The notes: a model not told the origin generated them from the sequence alone. DNA of 64,000 nucleotides from Cepaea nemoralis (GCA_014155875.1 JACEFZ010018303.1:1204501-1268500), one strand, 5' to 3'; positions 25,649 through 39,688 are shown, counted from the first letter of the stretch. Numbers and translations are program-made.

Positions 25649-27545
25649 ATTTCCAATATATGTTTTTTACAAGTCTAATGTCTTTTCCATCAATATGTAG
25701 ATCTTCAAGCATCCTTATCATGTCGACATGTCTCACTTTATCGAAAGCCTGTGTGTAGTCAATAAAGCAAAGATATAGATCTTTGTTTACTTTAATAGCA
25801 CTTTCATTTACTGTTCTCAGTATGTACACAGCATCTACTGTGCCCTTGCCTTCTACAAACCCGCATTGTTCTCCTCCTATTTCGGGTTGTATTTTCTTCC
25901 TAACTCTTTGCATGATAATTCTCAGCAGAATCTTCGTGATGTGACTCATTATACTAATTGTTCAATGTTGATCGCATTTCAAGGCTCCTGATTTCTTCGG
26001 GAATGCAATAAATATAGGATTGAATAATTCAGGAGGTATATCTCCAGTATCGTATATTTCGTTCAGCAGTCTGGTGACTTGGTCTATTCCATATTCTTCT
26101 AAGACATTGATAATTTCTATTGTGATTGTATCTGTACCCGTGGTCTTGCCAATTTTCATGTGCTTAGGAGCATTCTGAACTTCCATCTTCAAAATTGATG
26201 TTCCTTCATTATTATTCCGATGATCATATTGTTCTTCTCTTTATCATCATAAAGGTCTATCACATAATCTGACCACGCATGTAAAATCTGATCTTTTTCT
26301 ATTATGATTTTGCCATCTTTGGTTTTTATGCGACCCGTTGATGTGTATGTGTGTGTTCTTTTGTTAGTGATGTCATTAATTCTTTTGTGCATTAATTTGG
26401 TATTCCGGTGTTGTGTATGTTTCAAATTTCCTTGCAATTCTTCTCATGCCATGTTTCTTTTGCCTCTTTGCATAGCTTCCTAATTTTCCTGTGAATCTCT
26501 TCATATTTTGCCTTGTCATTTTTGTTATTTCTTTATACGTCCATGAGTTTTAAGATGCCTCCCGTCATCCATTTCTTGCGTTCTATTATTTTTATTTTTG
26601 GGATTGTTGTTTCTGCAGCTTGGTTGACTGATTTATTTAATATTTCCCATTGGTCACTGACGTCTTGAAATATTATTTTCATATCGAACAATGCATCGAA
26701 TCTGTTCTTTACCTCTACGGTGAATTTATCTTTTATTATCTCACTCTTCAGTGCCTGTAGATCAAATTGTGTGCTCCTCATTGAATATTTGACTTTCTTT
26801 AATTTTATATGTAAACTGCTTAAGATTCTTCTATGGTAGCAGTCTGCGCTTGGTATAATTATTGCGACTTTGGCGTTCAAGTCACCCAACATGATATTTA
26901 CTTCAGAATTCTTGCATTTCTTGAAGGTTTTCTCTACATCATTATAAACATTCATCAATGCTGCCATCACTACTATCTGCTGTTGGTGCGTAAACTTGTA
27001 TGACGTTGATGCCAAAAGGTCTTCCACTCAACTTCACAAGTAACATTCTGTCTGATAACAGTCCAATATCCTTTGATCGATTTTGTTCTCTGTATCCATT
27101 ATAATTGCTACTCCTCGCTGTTGTTTCTCTCCACCAGAATAGATTATTCTGTATTCCTCAGATATTATAATGCCAATTCCTGTTCATCTGGTCTCACATA
27201 TACCTAACAGGTTAATATTTAATCTTATCATTTCATTATTAATGTTATCACATTTTTCATCTTCGCTCATAGTTCTTACATTCCAAGTTCCTACTTTCAA
27301 TATTGGTATTCTTTTGCACACAGTCACCTGATGACGGTCTGGAGTCTTCTGTAAAGAAGGTAGTTTGCCATTGCTTTTCTTCCTAGCAGTGACCATACTG
27401 GTCGATGACCTTAGCCATTGTCTCCCAGAAAAGAGATCCCCTGCCTACCGTCGTGAAGCGGGAGACCATAACCTACAACTATCTGTTGGCTGCACTTCAA
27501 CTTCATCCACCACCTGCACACATGGCTTCACGTAACCCTGATCGG
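25649..27545 (-). pseudogene. LINE-C copy C2, 5' half
   Basis: On the minus strand from 27.4 kb: 5' UTR, MVTARKKSNGKLPS, EEP endonuclease start (LKVGTWNVRTMSEDEK, INLLGICETR), a decayed middle (MLGDLNAKVA near 26880), then RT (KIGKTTGTDTITIEIINVLE, ILLRIIMQRVRKKIQPEIGG, EQCGFVEGKGTVDAVYILRT, FIDYTQAFDKVRHVDMIRML with the motif A Asp, DIRLVKNIYWK). Several frameshifts. The remaining palm motifs lie at 20.3-21.0 kb beyond LINE-B. Outside both LINE-B and the 5' UTR there is no other gene. Confidence 0.88.
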
Positions 27546-27628
27546 GTGTTTGATAACATCAAACAAGAAATGCAATTATCTTGAATCTGCAAACATCAAA
27601 ATGTGTCAGTTGAACAATGTATATGAAA

Positions 27629-28165
<537 letters not shown>

Positions 28166-28410
28166 AATTTAACAAAATAATCTGAAATCATGACATTCAA
28201 TGTGCGACAACAATTACACTTACCCAAACCTACAGATAGTAATAAATGAAGTAATAAACAATTGTGTTTTATATATTAAATAATTACTTATATGATAGCT
28301 AATTTCACAGATAGATAGTTGTGATAGATAATTTCAATTATGATAGCTGATTCACGGCCAAGCTCCAACACACGAAAATGAGAGAGGGAGGAATGAATGT
28401 TCTTCGTCTT
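28166..28410 (+). repeat. Dispersed repeat X (copy 2) plus W segment
   Basis: X sequence followed by W ('gattcacggccaagctccaa' and 'gagagagggaggaatgaatg'). X-W recurs at 31040-31257 and 60034-60331, and W also in inverted orientation at 60675-60786. Confidence 0.85.
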
Positions 28411-29546
28411 GTCTTCATACGTTTGTGATGTGGAGAAAGAATGTGTTGCATGACTGACTAGCCTTGATAACAGGTCGAGCGTATTACACAGCTGTGATAT
28501 ATTCGAACCCAGTTGCACATTGACCATTATTACATCTAGCACTCTGATCGAACTGAAGTCAGGCCAAAAACCCAGTCTAGGCACTCCAATGAACGAAGAC
28601 AGAAAAGATTGGTGTTGGAATGAGAGAATGCGCTTGTACTGCGTCATCGCATCTCTCTATCTCTATGTATATATGTTGTGTCAATGGATGAGAGGCAGTG
28701 TGGAATTTCACAATAATTACTTCACCTGCACTTTAATATTCGTTACATACACATAAATTTTATTCACTTATGAATGAAAATATTCATTATATGCTTCCCT
28801 ATATTATTGCTTTTATTCAACATGTGGAATGGTATTTAATTAAATCACCTCTCTGTTTGGAAAAGTAAGTAAATGAAGATATACATCTTATGCTTTCCTG
28901 CATTAGAACTGCTAACCAGCCTGGGAATCTCATTAGTAATATTGCACCCCTGTCTGTAAAAGCAAGTAAATGAAGATATGCTTTCATGCATCTTCACTTC
29001 TAAACAACATGGGATATATCACCCAGTGTTAGATGAAGTTAGTAAAAGAAATGACAGAAGAGGTAAGAAAGAATAAACAGGAAATGTAAACAGACAGACT
29101 AAACATCTGATACAGCGCTATGTGAGTTCATATGAATGATATGTCACCATCACTCTGTTCTGTAACATTGCTATGCAGGTTCAGACCTTGCTGTGTGCAT
29201 TCCTTCATGAACTCTCCATCACTCATCTATCAGCCTTGTCATTCTCTGTGTCTGTATCCTCTATGAGAACATCAGCCCAGACAGATCACTATGTGCAAGG
29301 GTGTTCATCATCCTCCATTGAGAGGATGTAGCTTGCAAGATGAAATTAAAAGAAGCCTGATACCAGTACAAAGAAGAGACACTGTAGCTCTCAACCTGTA
29401 GGTACTTCCTGAATCTTCTACTTTCTTTAAACTTCTATCTGCAACCCTTTTCATTCTTGACAACTGGAGAACCATCATCAGTTGAACATATATAAATAGG
29501 ATCACCCTATATATTCACGTCAGGTGAGGAAAGACGGTGTTCGCAG
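28411..29546. other. Unassigned, non-coding
   Basis: No recognisable gene or repeat family. The part 28411-28575 reappears inverted at about 60532-60674, downstream of block B. The rest is AT-rich with only short frames. Confidence 0.5.
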
Positions 29547-29558
29547 ATTATTGCAGAT

Positions 29559-31024
29559 TCTTCTTCTTCTTCTTCTTCTTCTTTCGTTCGCTTGAAATAT
29601 GTCTATATCTGCAATGTCGTCTCTTGCATGAATTGAACTGTCTTTTTCAGTTCACACAGTGGTCCATAGAGTTTATCTTCCACTGTCGTCTCTCTAGGCC
29701 AGAAGGTTTGTCTAGATATGTTATATTTTTTGCAGTCTTGGAGTATGTGCTCTGCTGTCTGCGACGCCAATCCACATGTGCACATGGCTGTTTCACCAAT
29801 CTTGAATTTTGTATACATGTGGTTGCGTAATCTATTGTGTCCTGTTCTGAGGCGCAGAATAATGACTTGTTCCGGTCTGTCCATAATGTGGTAATCATCT
29901 TGAGCAGGTTTTGGTGGCTTTCTGACTGATTTGATCATTCTTTTCTTTTGGTGGTATGTAACAGGCACATCAGGCTGTTCTTCTTTGGCTCCTTCCTTAG
30001 CCAATTGATAAGGTCTGTCGTTTCCGGGTACTCCACAGTGGGATGGTATCTACTGTATGGTGACCTTATGCTGACTGCTAAGTTCAGAAAGTAGTGTCCT
30101 TAGTACTGGGAATTTCCGAGACAGGAGCGGCTCGAGTACTGATTTTGCATCTGTCAGTAGCACCACAGGTTGTGTACCATTGCTGTTATTTAGTAATTTC
30201 TCTGTTGCTATCTTGATTGCCTCAATTTCGGCATCATAGTTATGGCAGTACTTTCCTGTCGGTACTCTGGCTGTGTCCCTAGTATTATTTGGGTATTCTA
30301 TGTACACTCCCGCTCCTCCATTTCGAACAGCGTTTTGTGCCGACCCATCTGTGTAGACTCGGATCCAGAGGTCCTGTGGGTATTCTTCATCAAGGAAGCT
30401 GAGAGTGGCTGTTCTGCGCTGCACACTGTTCTGTTCTTCCTTGTCAAATATTCCTCTCACTTTTGTCTGGATTTGTAACGATAGTCTATGCTCATCTTTC
30501 CATGGAGTTCGCTCTGGAATAGTTGTTAAGGGGATACCAACTGTGGGCAGATCGGTGGTTTCTCTGCAGAGTCGTTTGGCCTGGTGGATAAAACTACTTC
30601 TTTTCAACCGCCCCATAGCTAGGTTTTCAAATCTGTTCTTCATTGGGTGGCCTGGCAAGCTGAGGAACTTTTCTGCTTGTATTAGCGTTTTCGTATCTCT
30701 GCGCTCACTCAGTGCTTGTGTCCTCCCCATCTTCTCCATTTCCACTATAGGGGTTGATCTCATCCCTCCTGTGGTGACTCTAAGTGCTTGATTTTGCACC
30801 TTGTCCAGCTCTTGTAGTGTGGTTTTTGATGCTGAACACCACACAGTTGACCCATATTCCAGGTGTGGTCGTATGCTCTGTTGGTAAACTTTGCTAAGTA
30901 TTTTCCCACTGGCTCCCCATGTGGTTCCACTTAGCTTTCTCAGAATGGCTATTTTTCTTCTGGCTTTTGCTACTGATTTGTTGATGTGCTTTCTCCATGT
31001 CATCCTGCCATCAAATGTTACAAA
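29559..31024 (-). pseudogene. RNase H-bearing LINE (I/Ingi/Jockey-like), 5' truncated
   Basis: One minus-strand frame from 31003 to 29603 is broken by a single TAG at 30050-30052. It begins in the RT thumb (RRKIAILRKLSGTTWG, RPHLEYGSTVWCSAS, LDKVQNQALRVTTGG). Next is RNase H: VYTDGSAQNAVRNGGAGVY (first Asp), NYDAEIEAIKIATEKL (Glu), VVLLTDAKSVLEPL (Asp), IPSHCGVPGNDRPYQLAKEG, where the last Asp of the usual NExAD pattern is lost (RPY). A C-terminal Cys/His knuckle follows (CTCGLASQTAEHILQDC). The tail is (GAA)n. Target duplication ATTATTGCAGAT at 29547-29558 and 31025-31036. RNase H places it in the I group of non-LTR elements. Confidence 0.9.
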
Positions 31025-31036
31025 ATTATTGCAGAT

Positions 31037-31257
31037 CAGTGCAGATTATCAATTTTAACAATGTGCGTCACCAATTACACTTACCCAAACCTACAGATAG
31101 TAAAAAATGAAGTAATAAACAATTGTGTTTTGTATATTAAAGAATTACTTATATGATAGCTAATTACACAGATAGATAGTTATGATAGATAATTTCAATT
31201 ATGATAGCTGATTCACGGCCAAGCTCCAACACACGAGAATGAGAGAGGGAGGAATCA
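31037..31257 (+). repeat. Repeat X-W, copy 5
   Basis: X without its upstream (TA)n, then W up to 'gagagagggaggaat', where LINE-A begins. It shows that LINE-A inserted in a copy of W. Confidence 0.8.
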
Positions 31258-34200
31258 TTTGTCAGGTCCTAGTCAGATACGACTGAGCTACCGTATGACA
31301 GTAGATGTTACTACCTTCTTTCTGTCAGCGCCGAATGTTGGGCGGCGCTTACCAAACCCGACACTTCACATTGTGCCAACGGCTTCGGGTGGAAGAGCGC
31401 TATTGGGAGGGTACAAGCCTTAACCTGGTGCGAGGAAATGCAACCCAAAGACAAAATAGTCATGGCAGGGCATACCAGGCCGTAAGCCTTGGTTGACAGC
31501 TGGTCTAGGATCGAAGCTCCGACAGGCGGACAGTTAGAGCATTGCTTTGCTGATCTGGCAGCTTCTGCAACTTGTCTTGTTCCAGATGTATAGGTGTTAA
31601 CTTTCCTCTGGAGTGAACTAGGCAGGCCGAGAGAGGGATCATGCTGCATGGGCAACACATGGTTTCTTTAATTTAGTCCAGGTTTTGTGCTATGGAGAAG
31701 CAGTAACTCCATCCCTGGTCTTAACTGGTCTCGGAATCAAAGCGGGAGGCAACTGTTACGGGTTATAAGTCCTTGTCAATTGGCGTAGACATGAGGCGCT
31801 ATGCGTTGCCTCTGACGGTGGGATATACTACAGGTGTCACTGATCAGCTACCGCCCGCCTCAAGCTGGGCAGCCCCCGGCCAATTGGGTGCTGATCCGCA
31901 CAGCCTGCCTGCTTCAATGGGTGCTTGGGGCTAGGACAAAATCTGAATCGCAGGTTGTGAAACCAATGCACCAGGTACTAATAAAAAGAATAATAGAAAC
32001 CTCATGCTACGGCTTGCAACCTGGAACGCAAGAACCATGTGTCCGGGATTTTCCACTGACTTGACACATATTGACGATGTGAGAAAACCGGCTGTGATTG
32101 ATGCAAACTCAATCGTCTTAACATTGATATTTCTGACCTGCAAGAGACTCGCCTCGCTGAGGAAGGGTCACTCAGGGAAAACAACGACACCTTTTTTTTT
32201 TTGGAAGGGAAGAGGACAGGCAGAAATAAGGCAACATGGTGTGGGCTTTGCAGTGAAGAATTCGCTACTGGGAATGATTGATATCCCAACTGGAGGTAAT
32301 AGAAGACTATTATCCCTGCACTTAGCAACCTCTTGTGGTTTTGCCACCATTATCTCTGCATATGTACCGACACTTGCTTCCTCTGATGATGTGATGGATG
32401 CGTTCTATGAGGAGCTAGACTCTCTGATCAAGGCATTTCAAAAATCCGACTACATTTATATTTCGGTGATTTCAATGCTCGTGTGGGCAAGGACTCGAGT
32501 TCATGGCCAGTGTGCCTTGGAAAATACAACATAGGTCGCATGAATACAAATGGGCAAAGGCTGCTGGAGCATTGCACTAGATATGACCTATGTATTACAA
32601 ACTCCTATTTTAAAACAAAAGAGCTGCATAAGGTCACATGGAAACATCCAAGATCCGGCCATTGGCATCAGCTGGACTTCATTATCACACGGAGACAACG
32701 TCTGAACCATCCATCATTAACTCGAAGTTACCACAGTGCTGACTGTGATACGGATCATTCTTTGGTTATTGCAAAGGTTAGACTGAGTCCAAAAAGACTC
32801 TACACAACTTATCACAAATCTAGCCCCATGATTAATATTATTAACACTCACGATCCTGGAAAGCGCTTTGAATGTCAACAACAGCTTGAAGACGCTTTCA
32901 TTGACACATCAGAAAATTGTATAGTAAATGATAAATAGAGTAAACTAAAGGAAACTATTTATAAAACAGCGGAGGGGTTTACGGCACTGTGGATCATAAG
33001 AGGCATGACTGGTTTGCGGCAAACAGCCAGATACTGCAGCCCTTGATTGATAAAATGAAGATAGCTCTCTTAAGAAATAAGGAAAGAGGAACGCGTACCA
33101 CTTTGAGTGAGCTGAAGCAAGCCAGGAAGGATGTGCAAAAGGCTGCCAGGCAGTGTGCTAATGACTATTGGATGAAGTTATGTCAGTCCATTCAAATCGC
33201 CAGTAATAAGGGAAATATCAGAAGCATGCATGAAGGGATAAAGAAAGCCTGTGGTCCAATGATCAAAAGAAGTGCACCATTGAAAACCTTGACTGGAGAA
33301 ATCATCACCGATAAGAAACAGCAGATGGATAGATGGGTCGAGCACAATTTAGAGTTTTACTCAAGTGAGACCATTACACATACATTTTACATTGGCACCT
33401 TGCCGTCTTGACAGACGATAGTTTGTGCTTTAAAAAGGCATAATAACTTTTAACTATGGCGGTAGCGAGTGTGACTGATAAGGCCAATTTGCGCTGTAAA
33501 TGTCCGTTCACAGTGGGTGCATGTGAACACGTGGTCATTTCCACCATCATACACCATCTTACGTCTCAAACGCTTGGTGTGTGACTTTTCTGCAATAATT
33601 TTCTCCTTTGACTTTATCCCATTTCTGATATTTGCCCTCCATGCAACACGTTCAGCGGCGACTTGCTCCCAATGTGCATTATCAATGCCTGTATCAATCA
33701 TGTCCCGCTTACACACATCTTTGTATCGTAGTAGAGGCCGACCCTGAGATCTCTTACCCATCTGTAATTCACCAAAAAAGATATCCTTTGGTATTCTACC
33801 ATCATCCATCCGCCTAAGATGTCCTATCCATCTAAGTCTACGAAGACTGAGCATGGAATAAACTGTCACACAACCTGATCTTTCCAATACTTGAGACCAA
33901 GCTGGCGGATAATGCCCTCAAAGCAATAGAGGCCCTACCAACTCTTGACTACCTGTACACACTTCTCACCATAACAGAAGTTAAGTGTGCTATAAATGAG
34001 CTTGCATCTGGCAAGGCTCCTGGTAAGGATGGGATTCCAATAGAGCTGATCAGGAGTGGGCAAGACACGCTATGCTGGCGAGAAGGACAAGTCCCACAGG
34101 ATTTCAAAGATTCAAACATCATAACACTGTACAAGAACAAGGGCGATCGGAGCGACTGCAACAACTATAGGGGTATCTCACTTCTGTGTATTGTTGGGAA

Positions 34201-35714
34201 AATATTTGCCATAATTGTTTTGCGCAGACTTCAAATCCTGAGAGATTATGTCTACCCTGAATCACAGTGCGGCTTCCGACAGAACCGGTCTATCATTGAT
34301 ATGACATTCTCATTGCGACAAATGCAAGAAAAATGCCGGGAACAAAATCAACCACTGTTTATTGCCTTCATCGACCTCACAAAGGCATTCGATTTGGTCA
34401 GTCGTGAGGGTCTGTTCAAAGCACTACAGAAGATTGGCTGCCCACCAGCTCTTCTGTCCATTGTGGAATCGTTCTACACAGACATGAAGGGTATAATCAA
34501 GTTTGATGGCGCAACTTCAGAAGAGTTTGAAATCAAGAGTGGAGTTAAGCAAGGTTGTGTACTATCCCCCACCCTCTTTGGGATATACTTTTCACTTCTA
34601 CTGAAATATGCCTTTCGTGATCAGGATGACGGTATATACATTCACACACGCTCAGATGGTGGCCTTTATAATGCTCAGAGATTGAAGGCCAAGACCAAAA
34701 TTAGGAGGGAACTAATCAGAGAGTTGCTTTTTGCGGATGATGATGCAATTGCAACCCACTCTGAGGAAGAATTACAACATCTACTATCTGCATTCTCCAA
34801 TGCTTGTTCTGAATTTGGTTTAACAATTAACAAAAAGAAGACACAGATTATGTCACAAGGTGCACATGGAGTACCATCAATCTTTATTGACGATGCCGAA
34901 CTGGAGATAGTAGACCATTTTACATATCTAGAATCAGAGGTAAATAGCAAATTATCCCTCGATCAGGAAATCAACATCATGATCGGTAAGGCAGCAACAA
35001 CTATGAACATGTTAGCAAAAAGAGTCTGGGAGATCAGGAAGCTTACTGCCAAAACAGAAGTCCTCGTTTACCAAGCCTGTGTCCTTAGTACTCTTCTTTA
35101 TGGCAGTGAAACCTGGACAACTTACTCACACCAAGAGAAACGTTTAAACAGCTTTCATGTGCGGTATTAAGTGCGGTATTAAGTGGCAAGACAAAATCAC
35201 AAATACAGAAGTATTGGACAGATCCGATTGTGTGACGGTGAGTTCAATGCTCAGTCTTCGTAGACTTAGATCGATAACACATGTTAGGAGGATGGATGAT
35301 GGTAGAATACCAAAGGATATCTTTTTTGGTGAATTACAGACGGGTAGGAGATCTCAGGGTCGGCCCCTACTACGATACAAAGATGTGTGTAAGCGGGACA
35401 TGATTGATTCTGGCATTGATAATGCACATTGGGAGCAAGTCGCCGCTGAACGTGTTCCATGGAAGGCAACTATCAGAAATGGAATAAAGGTGAAGGAGAA
35501 AATTATTGCAGATAAAGCACACACAGAGTGAGAGACGTAAGATGGTGCATGGTGGTGGAAATGACCATGTTTTCACATGCATCCACTGTGGACAAATATT
35601 TGCAGCACAAATTGGCCTTATCAGCCACACTCACCACCGACATGGGACGTAGTTATTAAGCCTTTTTGAAGCACAATGTACCAAACTATCGTCTGTCAAG
35701 ACGGAAAGGTGCCA
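31258..35714 (+). pseudogene. LINE-A, plus-strand copy, longest in window
   Basis: A 5' UTR (31.26-32.0 kb) extends further than in the minus-strand copy. EEP endonuclease: LRLATWNARTMCPGF, HGVGFAVKNSLLGMIDI, then frames with HPRSGHWHQLDFIITRRQ and DTDHSLVIAKVRL. RT: LASGKAPGKDGIPIELIRSG, KNKGDRSDCNNYRGISLL, PESQCGFRQNRSIIDMTF, FIDLTKAFDLVSREGLFK, SGVKQGCVLSPTLFGIYF, LLFADDDAIATHSEEE (FADD 34730-34741) and YGSETWTTYSHQEKRLN. The C-terminal part includes a C2H2 finger (CIHCGQIF...HTHHRH). It carries stops, frameshifts, a small duplication near 35160, and an antisense LINE-A fragment at 33373-33892. The end is ggtgccaatg. Confidence 0.9.
33373..33892 (-). mobile_element. LINE-A 3' fragment nested antisense inside LINE-A
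   Basis: About 510 bases of the LINE-A 3' end in the opposite orientation to its host copy. It codes on the minus strand for RLRWIGHLRRMDDGRIPK through a C2H2 finger (CTHCERTF...HTRYRH). TGAGACC occurs on both sides (33366-33372 and about 33886-33892) as the likely target duplication, and the host reading frame resumes on the other side with the next expected residues. A clean self-into-self insertion. Confidence 0.85.
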
Positions 35715-36160
35715 ATGAATGATTACTGCAGATTACTGCAGATTGTCGCATATATAGCAGATTTATCTAAGATTATCGAAGATCTATCGCAGGTCATTGC
35801 AGATTCAGCGCAGATTACTGCCCATTATGGCAGACTATTGATAATCAAAGTAAATCAAATCATATTAGATGGATGGACGGACTGTGAGTGAAGGATGGAC
35901 TGTCTGTATGTCCTTTCCAAAAGCCAGCATGTCATTTCCAGAACCATCTCACCACCAACTGAATTGAACTCAATTTAAATTACATAAGCCTGAGAACAAT
36001 TTTCAAAGGCATATCACATTCATAGACTGAGAACATTTAAAAATAATAACCTCCAGTCAGAAATGTGTGTAGAGACTCTATTTAGTTCACAACCATCATG
36101 AATCTATGGAAAATTCAACATCATCAGGTGTAAACTAGAGACATTGTTAGGGAAGAACTT
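35715..36160. other. Unassigned; GCAGATTA-rich start
   Basis: The first 130 bases repeat short words such as GCAGATTACT and CAGATT, like those around the RNase H LINE target at 29.55 kb. No gene is seen. The right part should hold the 3' boundary of the Penelope-like element, which I could not fix exactly. Confidence 0.4.
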
Positions 36161-37990
36161 GTGGGTAGGCACAGTGACAATCTGAACTTGAATAACGAAG
36201 ACACAAACAATAGATTGCACGATTTATTGCTTGGCATATTTCGCCGAATCTCGTCAGGTACATACTGCAGAAATCACACAACTTAAGTGAATTAATTAGA
36301 TAAATCCTTCAAACTGAAATATACACATGTTCGCACAGTAATGTCGATTGTCTACCACGGTAATTTTAAACTGACTAACATGTCTTTCTGCTTACACAAG
36401 GACGGCTTACGAAGGTTGATTAGTATAGCTTCAGCAAACTTTAACAATCGACTACTTTGTGTGTTGAACAACACACGGAAGGCACTGTCTCTTTCAACCA
36501 CGTGACCACTCTCGAGCACGTGTCTCCCGACCGATGAAGCCAGACTTTTCCGGTGTGTCGGCCTGCCTAGGCTACCATCTTCTGTGTGTAGTATCTTGTC
36601 CAACCAATTCGGAATATGTTCCGAAACCCTGCAATGTAACTGTCGCTCAGTTCTGCCTATGTAGATGGCCTCGCATCTGTATGTAAATTGGTAAATACAA
36701 TTTGATTTAGCATACAAAGCTACAGGTTCTTTTACTGCTGGGACTGGGATCGGTGTGTTTCTGTACCTGATGACTAGAGCTGCAGCACAGAATGTTCGCT
36801 CGACTGCTGTGGTGAGCCGGTCCCGCAGACGTTGCATTACGTCATCTCCTCGGAAGGTTAGCTGGATGAATACTTTAAGTTTAGGGACTGTGGTTACTTC
36901 TGATTTCGGTTTGGGCTGTTGGCAGTGGCGCTTTATAAATCCTGTGGAGTACCCATTCAGGTTTATGGCATTCTTCAGAGTTTTAAATTCCTCTGTCAGT
37001 GTGTCCTGGGTGCATATCTTCCTAGCACGGTCAAACAGGGTCCGTACTAAGCCCCGTTTGTACTGGACAGGTGCGAAGCTCTAAAAATTTAAGTATTGAC
37101 CAGTCCATGTTTCTTTGCGGTACACCGATCTTTGAATTGTGCTATCTGCTCTACGTCTCATTAGGATATCTAGAAACGGCAACGCTTCATTGTGTTCGTG
37201 TTCCATAGATAAAGAGATGTTTATATGTGTCTCGTTCATTGTGGCCTGGAACGACGTTGCTTGTAGCTTGTCTGTGGTGATAATTAGAATATCGTCCACG
37301 TAACGACGGTAAAAGGCCAAGTTATTGATTTCTGAGGAACTCTTTTCTTCTAAGTGTGCCATGAAGATGTCCGCTAGAATAGGTCCAAGTGGGCTCCCCA
37401 TGGCCACTCCGTCAATTTGGCGATATGACTTGTTTAGAATGTTGAATTGTATGTTGGCAGTACATAATTTTAATAGCCTCTCTAGAATAGCTGATGGTAT
37501 GCCTAGTTTTAGTTGTTTGTCTCTAATGCGTTCGCTTATTATATTCACGGTCTCATCTAATGGAACGTTCGTGAATAAAGAGGCAATATCCATGCATGCC
37601 ATGTGTTTGTTGTTTATGTCCATAGTATCCAATAATTCCACCAGTTCGAATGTATCCCTGAGTGTTCTTGGATCGAAGGACTGTCGTACTGGCTTTAAAA
37701 TTTCAGCTAGTCATCTCGCCATTCGGTGTTGTGCCGAGTTAACCATGGAAAGGATCGGTCTTAGTGGGATGCCGGGCTTGTGAAGCTTGGGTAGACCGTA
37801 CATCTGAGGTGTTTGGGAGCCACGCGGTGTGAGCGTTTTTGCAGCGGCCTCACTGATGAGTCCTGCATTCACAAGTGACTGGATTTCTTTCCTCATTTTT
37901 GCATCCAGGTCCTCCGACTTGTTGACTGTTTTCTCTACTCTGAATTTAGATGCGTCTGATAATATATCATCCATTGTCATAATATATCAT
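36160..37990 (-). pseudogene. Penelope-like element with RT and GIY-YIG endonuclease
   Basis: A single minus-strand frame from 37980 to 36352, broken only by TGA at 37711-37713 and TAG at 37081-37083. RT hallmarks of Penelope-like elements: YGLPKLHKPGIPLRPILS, MDIASLFTNVPLDETVN, GVAMGSPLGPILADIFM, FYRRYVDDILIITT (YVDD) and LPFLDILM. The linker and GIY-YIG-type endonuclease follow: SNCIYQFTYRCEAIYIGRTE, with the downstream RVSEH segment; the first motif is degenerate. The N-terminal part of RT is missing, so it is 5' truncated. A direct repeat AATATATCATCCA lies at the 5' edge (37960-37995). The 3' UTR holds a hammerhead-like core (36239-36257). Confidence 0.88.
36239..36257 (-). ncRNA. Hammerhead-ribozyme-like core in Penelope-like 3' UTR
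   Basis: Minus strand: CTGACGA (36257-36251), a short stem-loop GATTCGGC (36250-36243), then GAAA (36242-36239). This is the CUGANGA - helix II - GAAA order of a hammerhead core, and Penelope-like elements are known to carry such ribozymes. Helix II is very weak here and I could not pair helices I and III, so activity is doubtful. Confidence 0.35.
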
Positions 37991-38219
37991 CCACAATCTG
38001 AACTGTTACAATTTACAACCACTGGAGTTAACTGATTCCTACAGGTAATATTAACATTATCTATTGGTTTAATAATTTGTAATTCGTGGTTCAGAAATGC
38101 ATCATATGCCCCACCAGACGAAATGAGTCCCATCCTTCTAGCTTGACTTTTTCACGGGGCAGGCCAGGGTGGGTACTGCATTCTCCTCTCAACATATCAC
38201 ATACTGCATTCTAGTCCCA
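37991..38219. other. Unassigned spacer
   Basis: Short non-coding stretch between the Penelope-like element and repeat Y copy 3. Nothing recognised. Confidence 0.4.
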
Positions 38220-38669
<450 letters not shown>

Positions 38670-39065
38670 CGTTGTATGTGTGTATGTATGTATGGATGTA
38701 TGTGGATCCGTACTTTATGCGTTCGCGAATGGTCCATCCGATTGAGATGAAATTTTCTACACGTTTTCCTTTCATTCCTGTGCAACCAACTGTCGTAGTT
38801 TTATCTATCAGCTATCAGCTATTACCTTCCTAAAATTTAATTTTGTAATTACATGACTGAACATAAGAAAATATTTAAAAAAATATAAAAAAGGGACATA
38901 ACTTTTAGTAGCATTGTTATAGCTTAAGTTAAGTCACCTGGCTATAGATATCTATATGAATTAAATGAGATGCTCCCCACCAGGGACTGGGTGCAGCCGG
39001 GCCAGGTCAGACAGACAGACAGACTGACAGACAGACAGATAGTTGGGAACGGGAGTTTATTTGAC

Positions 39066-39669
39066 TGCCATAAGGCGGCACGGCCCACCACGAAAAGTAT
39101 GAATTGGAAAATGGGAATTCCCCACTCGGACACGAAAGTGGACGTCAACAAAGGAATCCAAGGAGAATGTGGACAACGTAATTGGACAGCAACGGGAGAC
39201 GCTGTGATTGTGATTTCGAACAAGGACGTGTTTCAAAGGATCTGTGTGAGGTGACCTCTGGACGCGATGATATGAGCGTGAGACAGCTATGAATCAGGAG
39301 AGGGATCTGTTGATGATGATACGGCAGTGAAGTAACCGGGCGGAAAAACCTAGAGTGGAATTACAGCTTAAATGGAATCAGTGGATCAGGGCGTCAAGCA
39401 GAGCGCAGTAGACTGGACACTCATCGGTGGATTAGTAAAGTAGGTGCCGACCCCGTCTATAGGGGTCAACCTACAGGTCTGCGTGAGTTTAATGTTCACA
39501 TGTCTGCTACGGAATAAACTTCTGGTAGCGCTTTGATATCTTGACTTTTGCCGTTGATTGTCATTGTATTCAAGGTAAGGACGCAAGTTTAATTCCTCGT
39601 CCTTCGTTGCTGTTTTGCATTATTACGAGTTGATACCTCGACGGTTGCCGGTGTAGGCACTTCGAGGCA
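39066..39669 (+). repeat. 5' LTR of G2
   Basis: Starts TGCCATAAGG and ends CTTCGAGGCA (TG...CA). It contains an AATAAA at about 39511 that could serve as polyadenylation signal. Confidence 0.92.
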
Positions 39670-39671
39670 TA

Positions 39672-39688
39672 TGGGGGTCGTCACTGGA
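39672..39688 (+). other. Candidate primer binding site
   Basis: TGGGGGTCGTCAC starts about two bases after the 5' LTR. TGG at this place is what a tRNA 3' CCA end would pair with. The tRNA was not identified. Confidence 0.45.
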
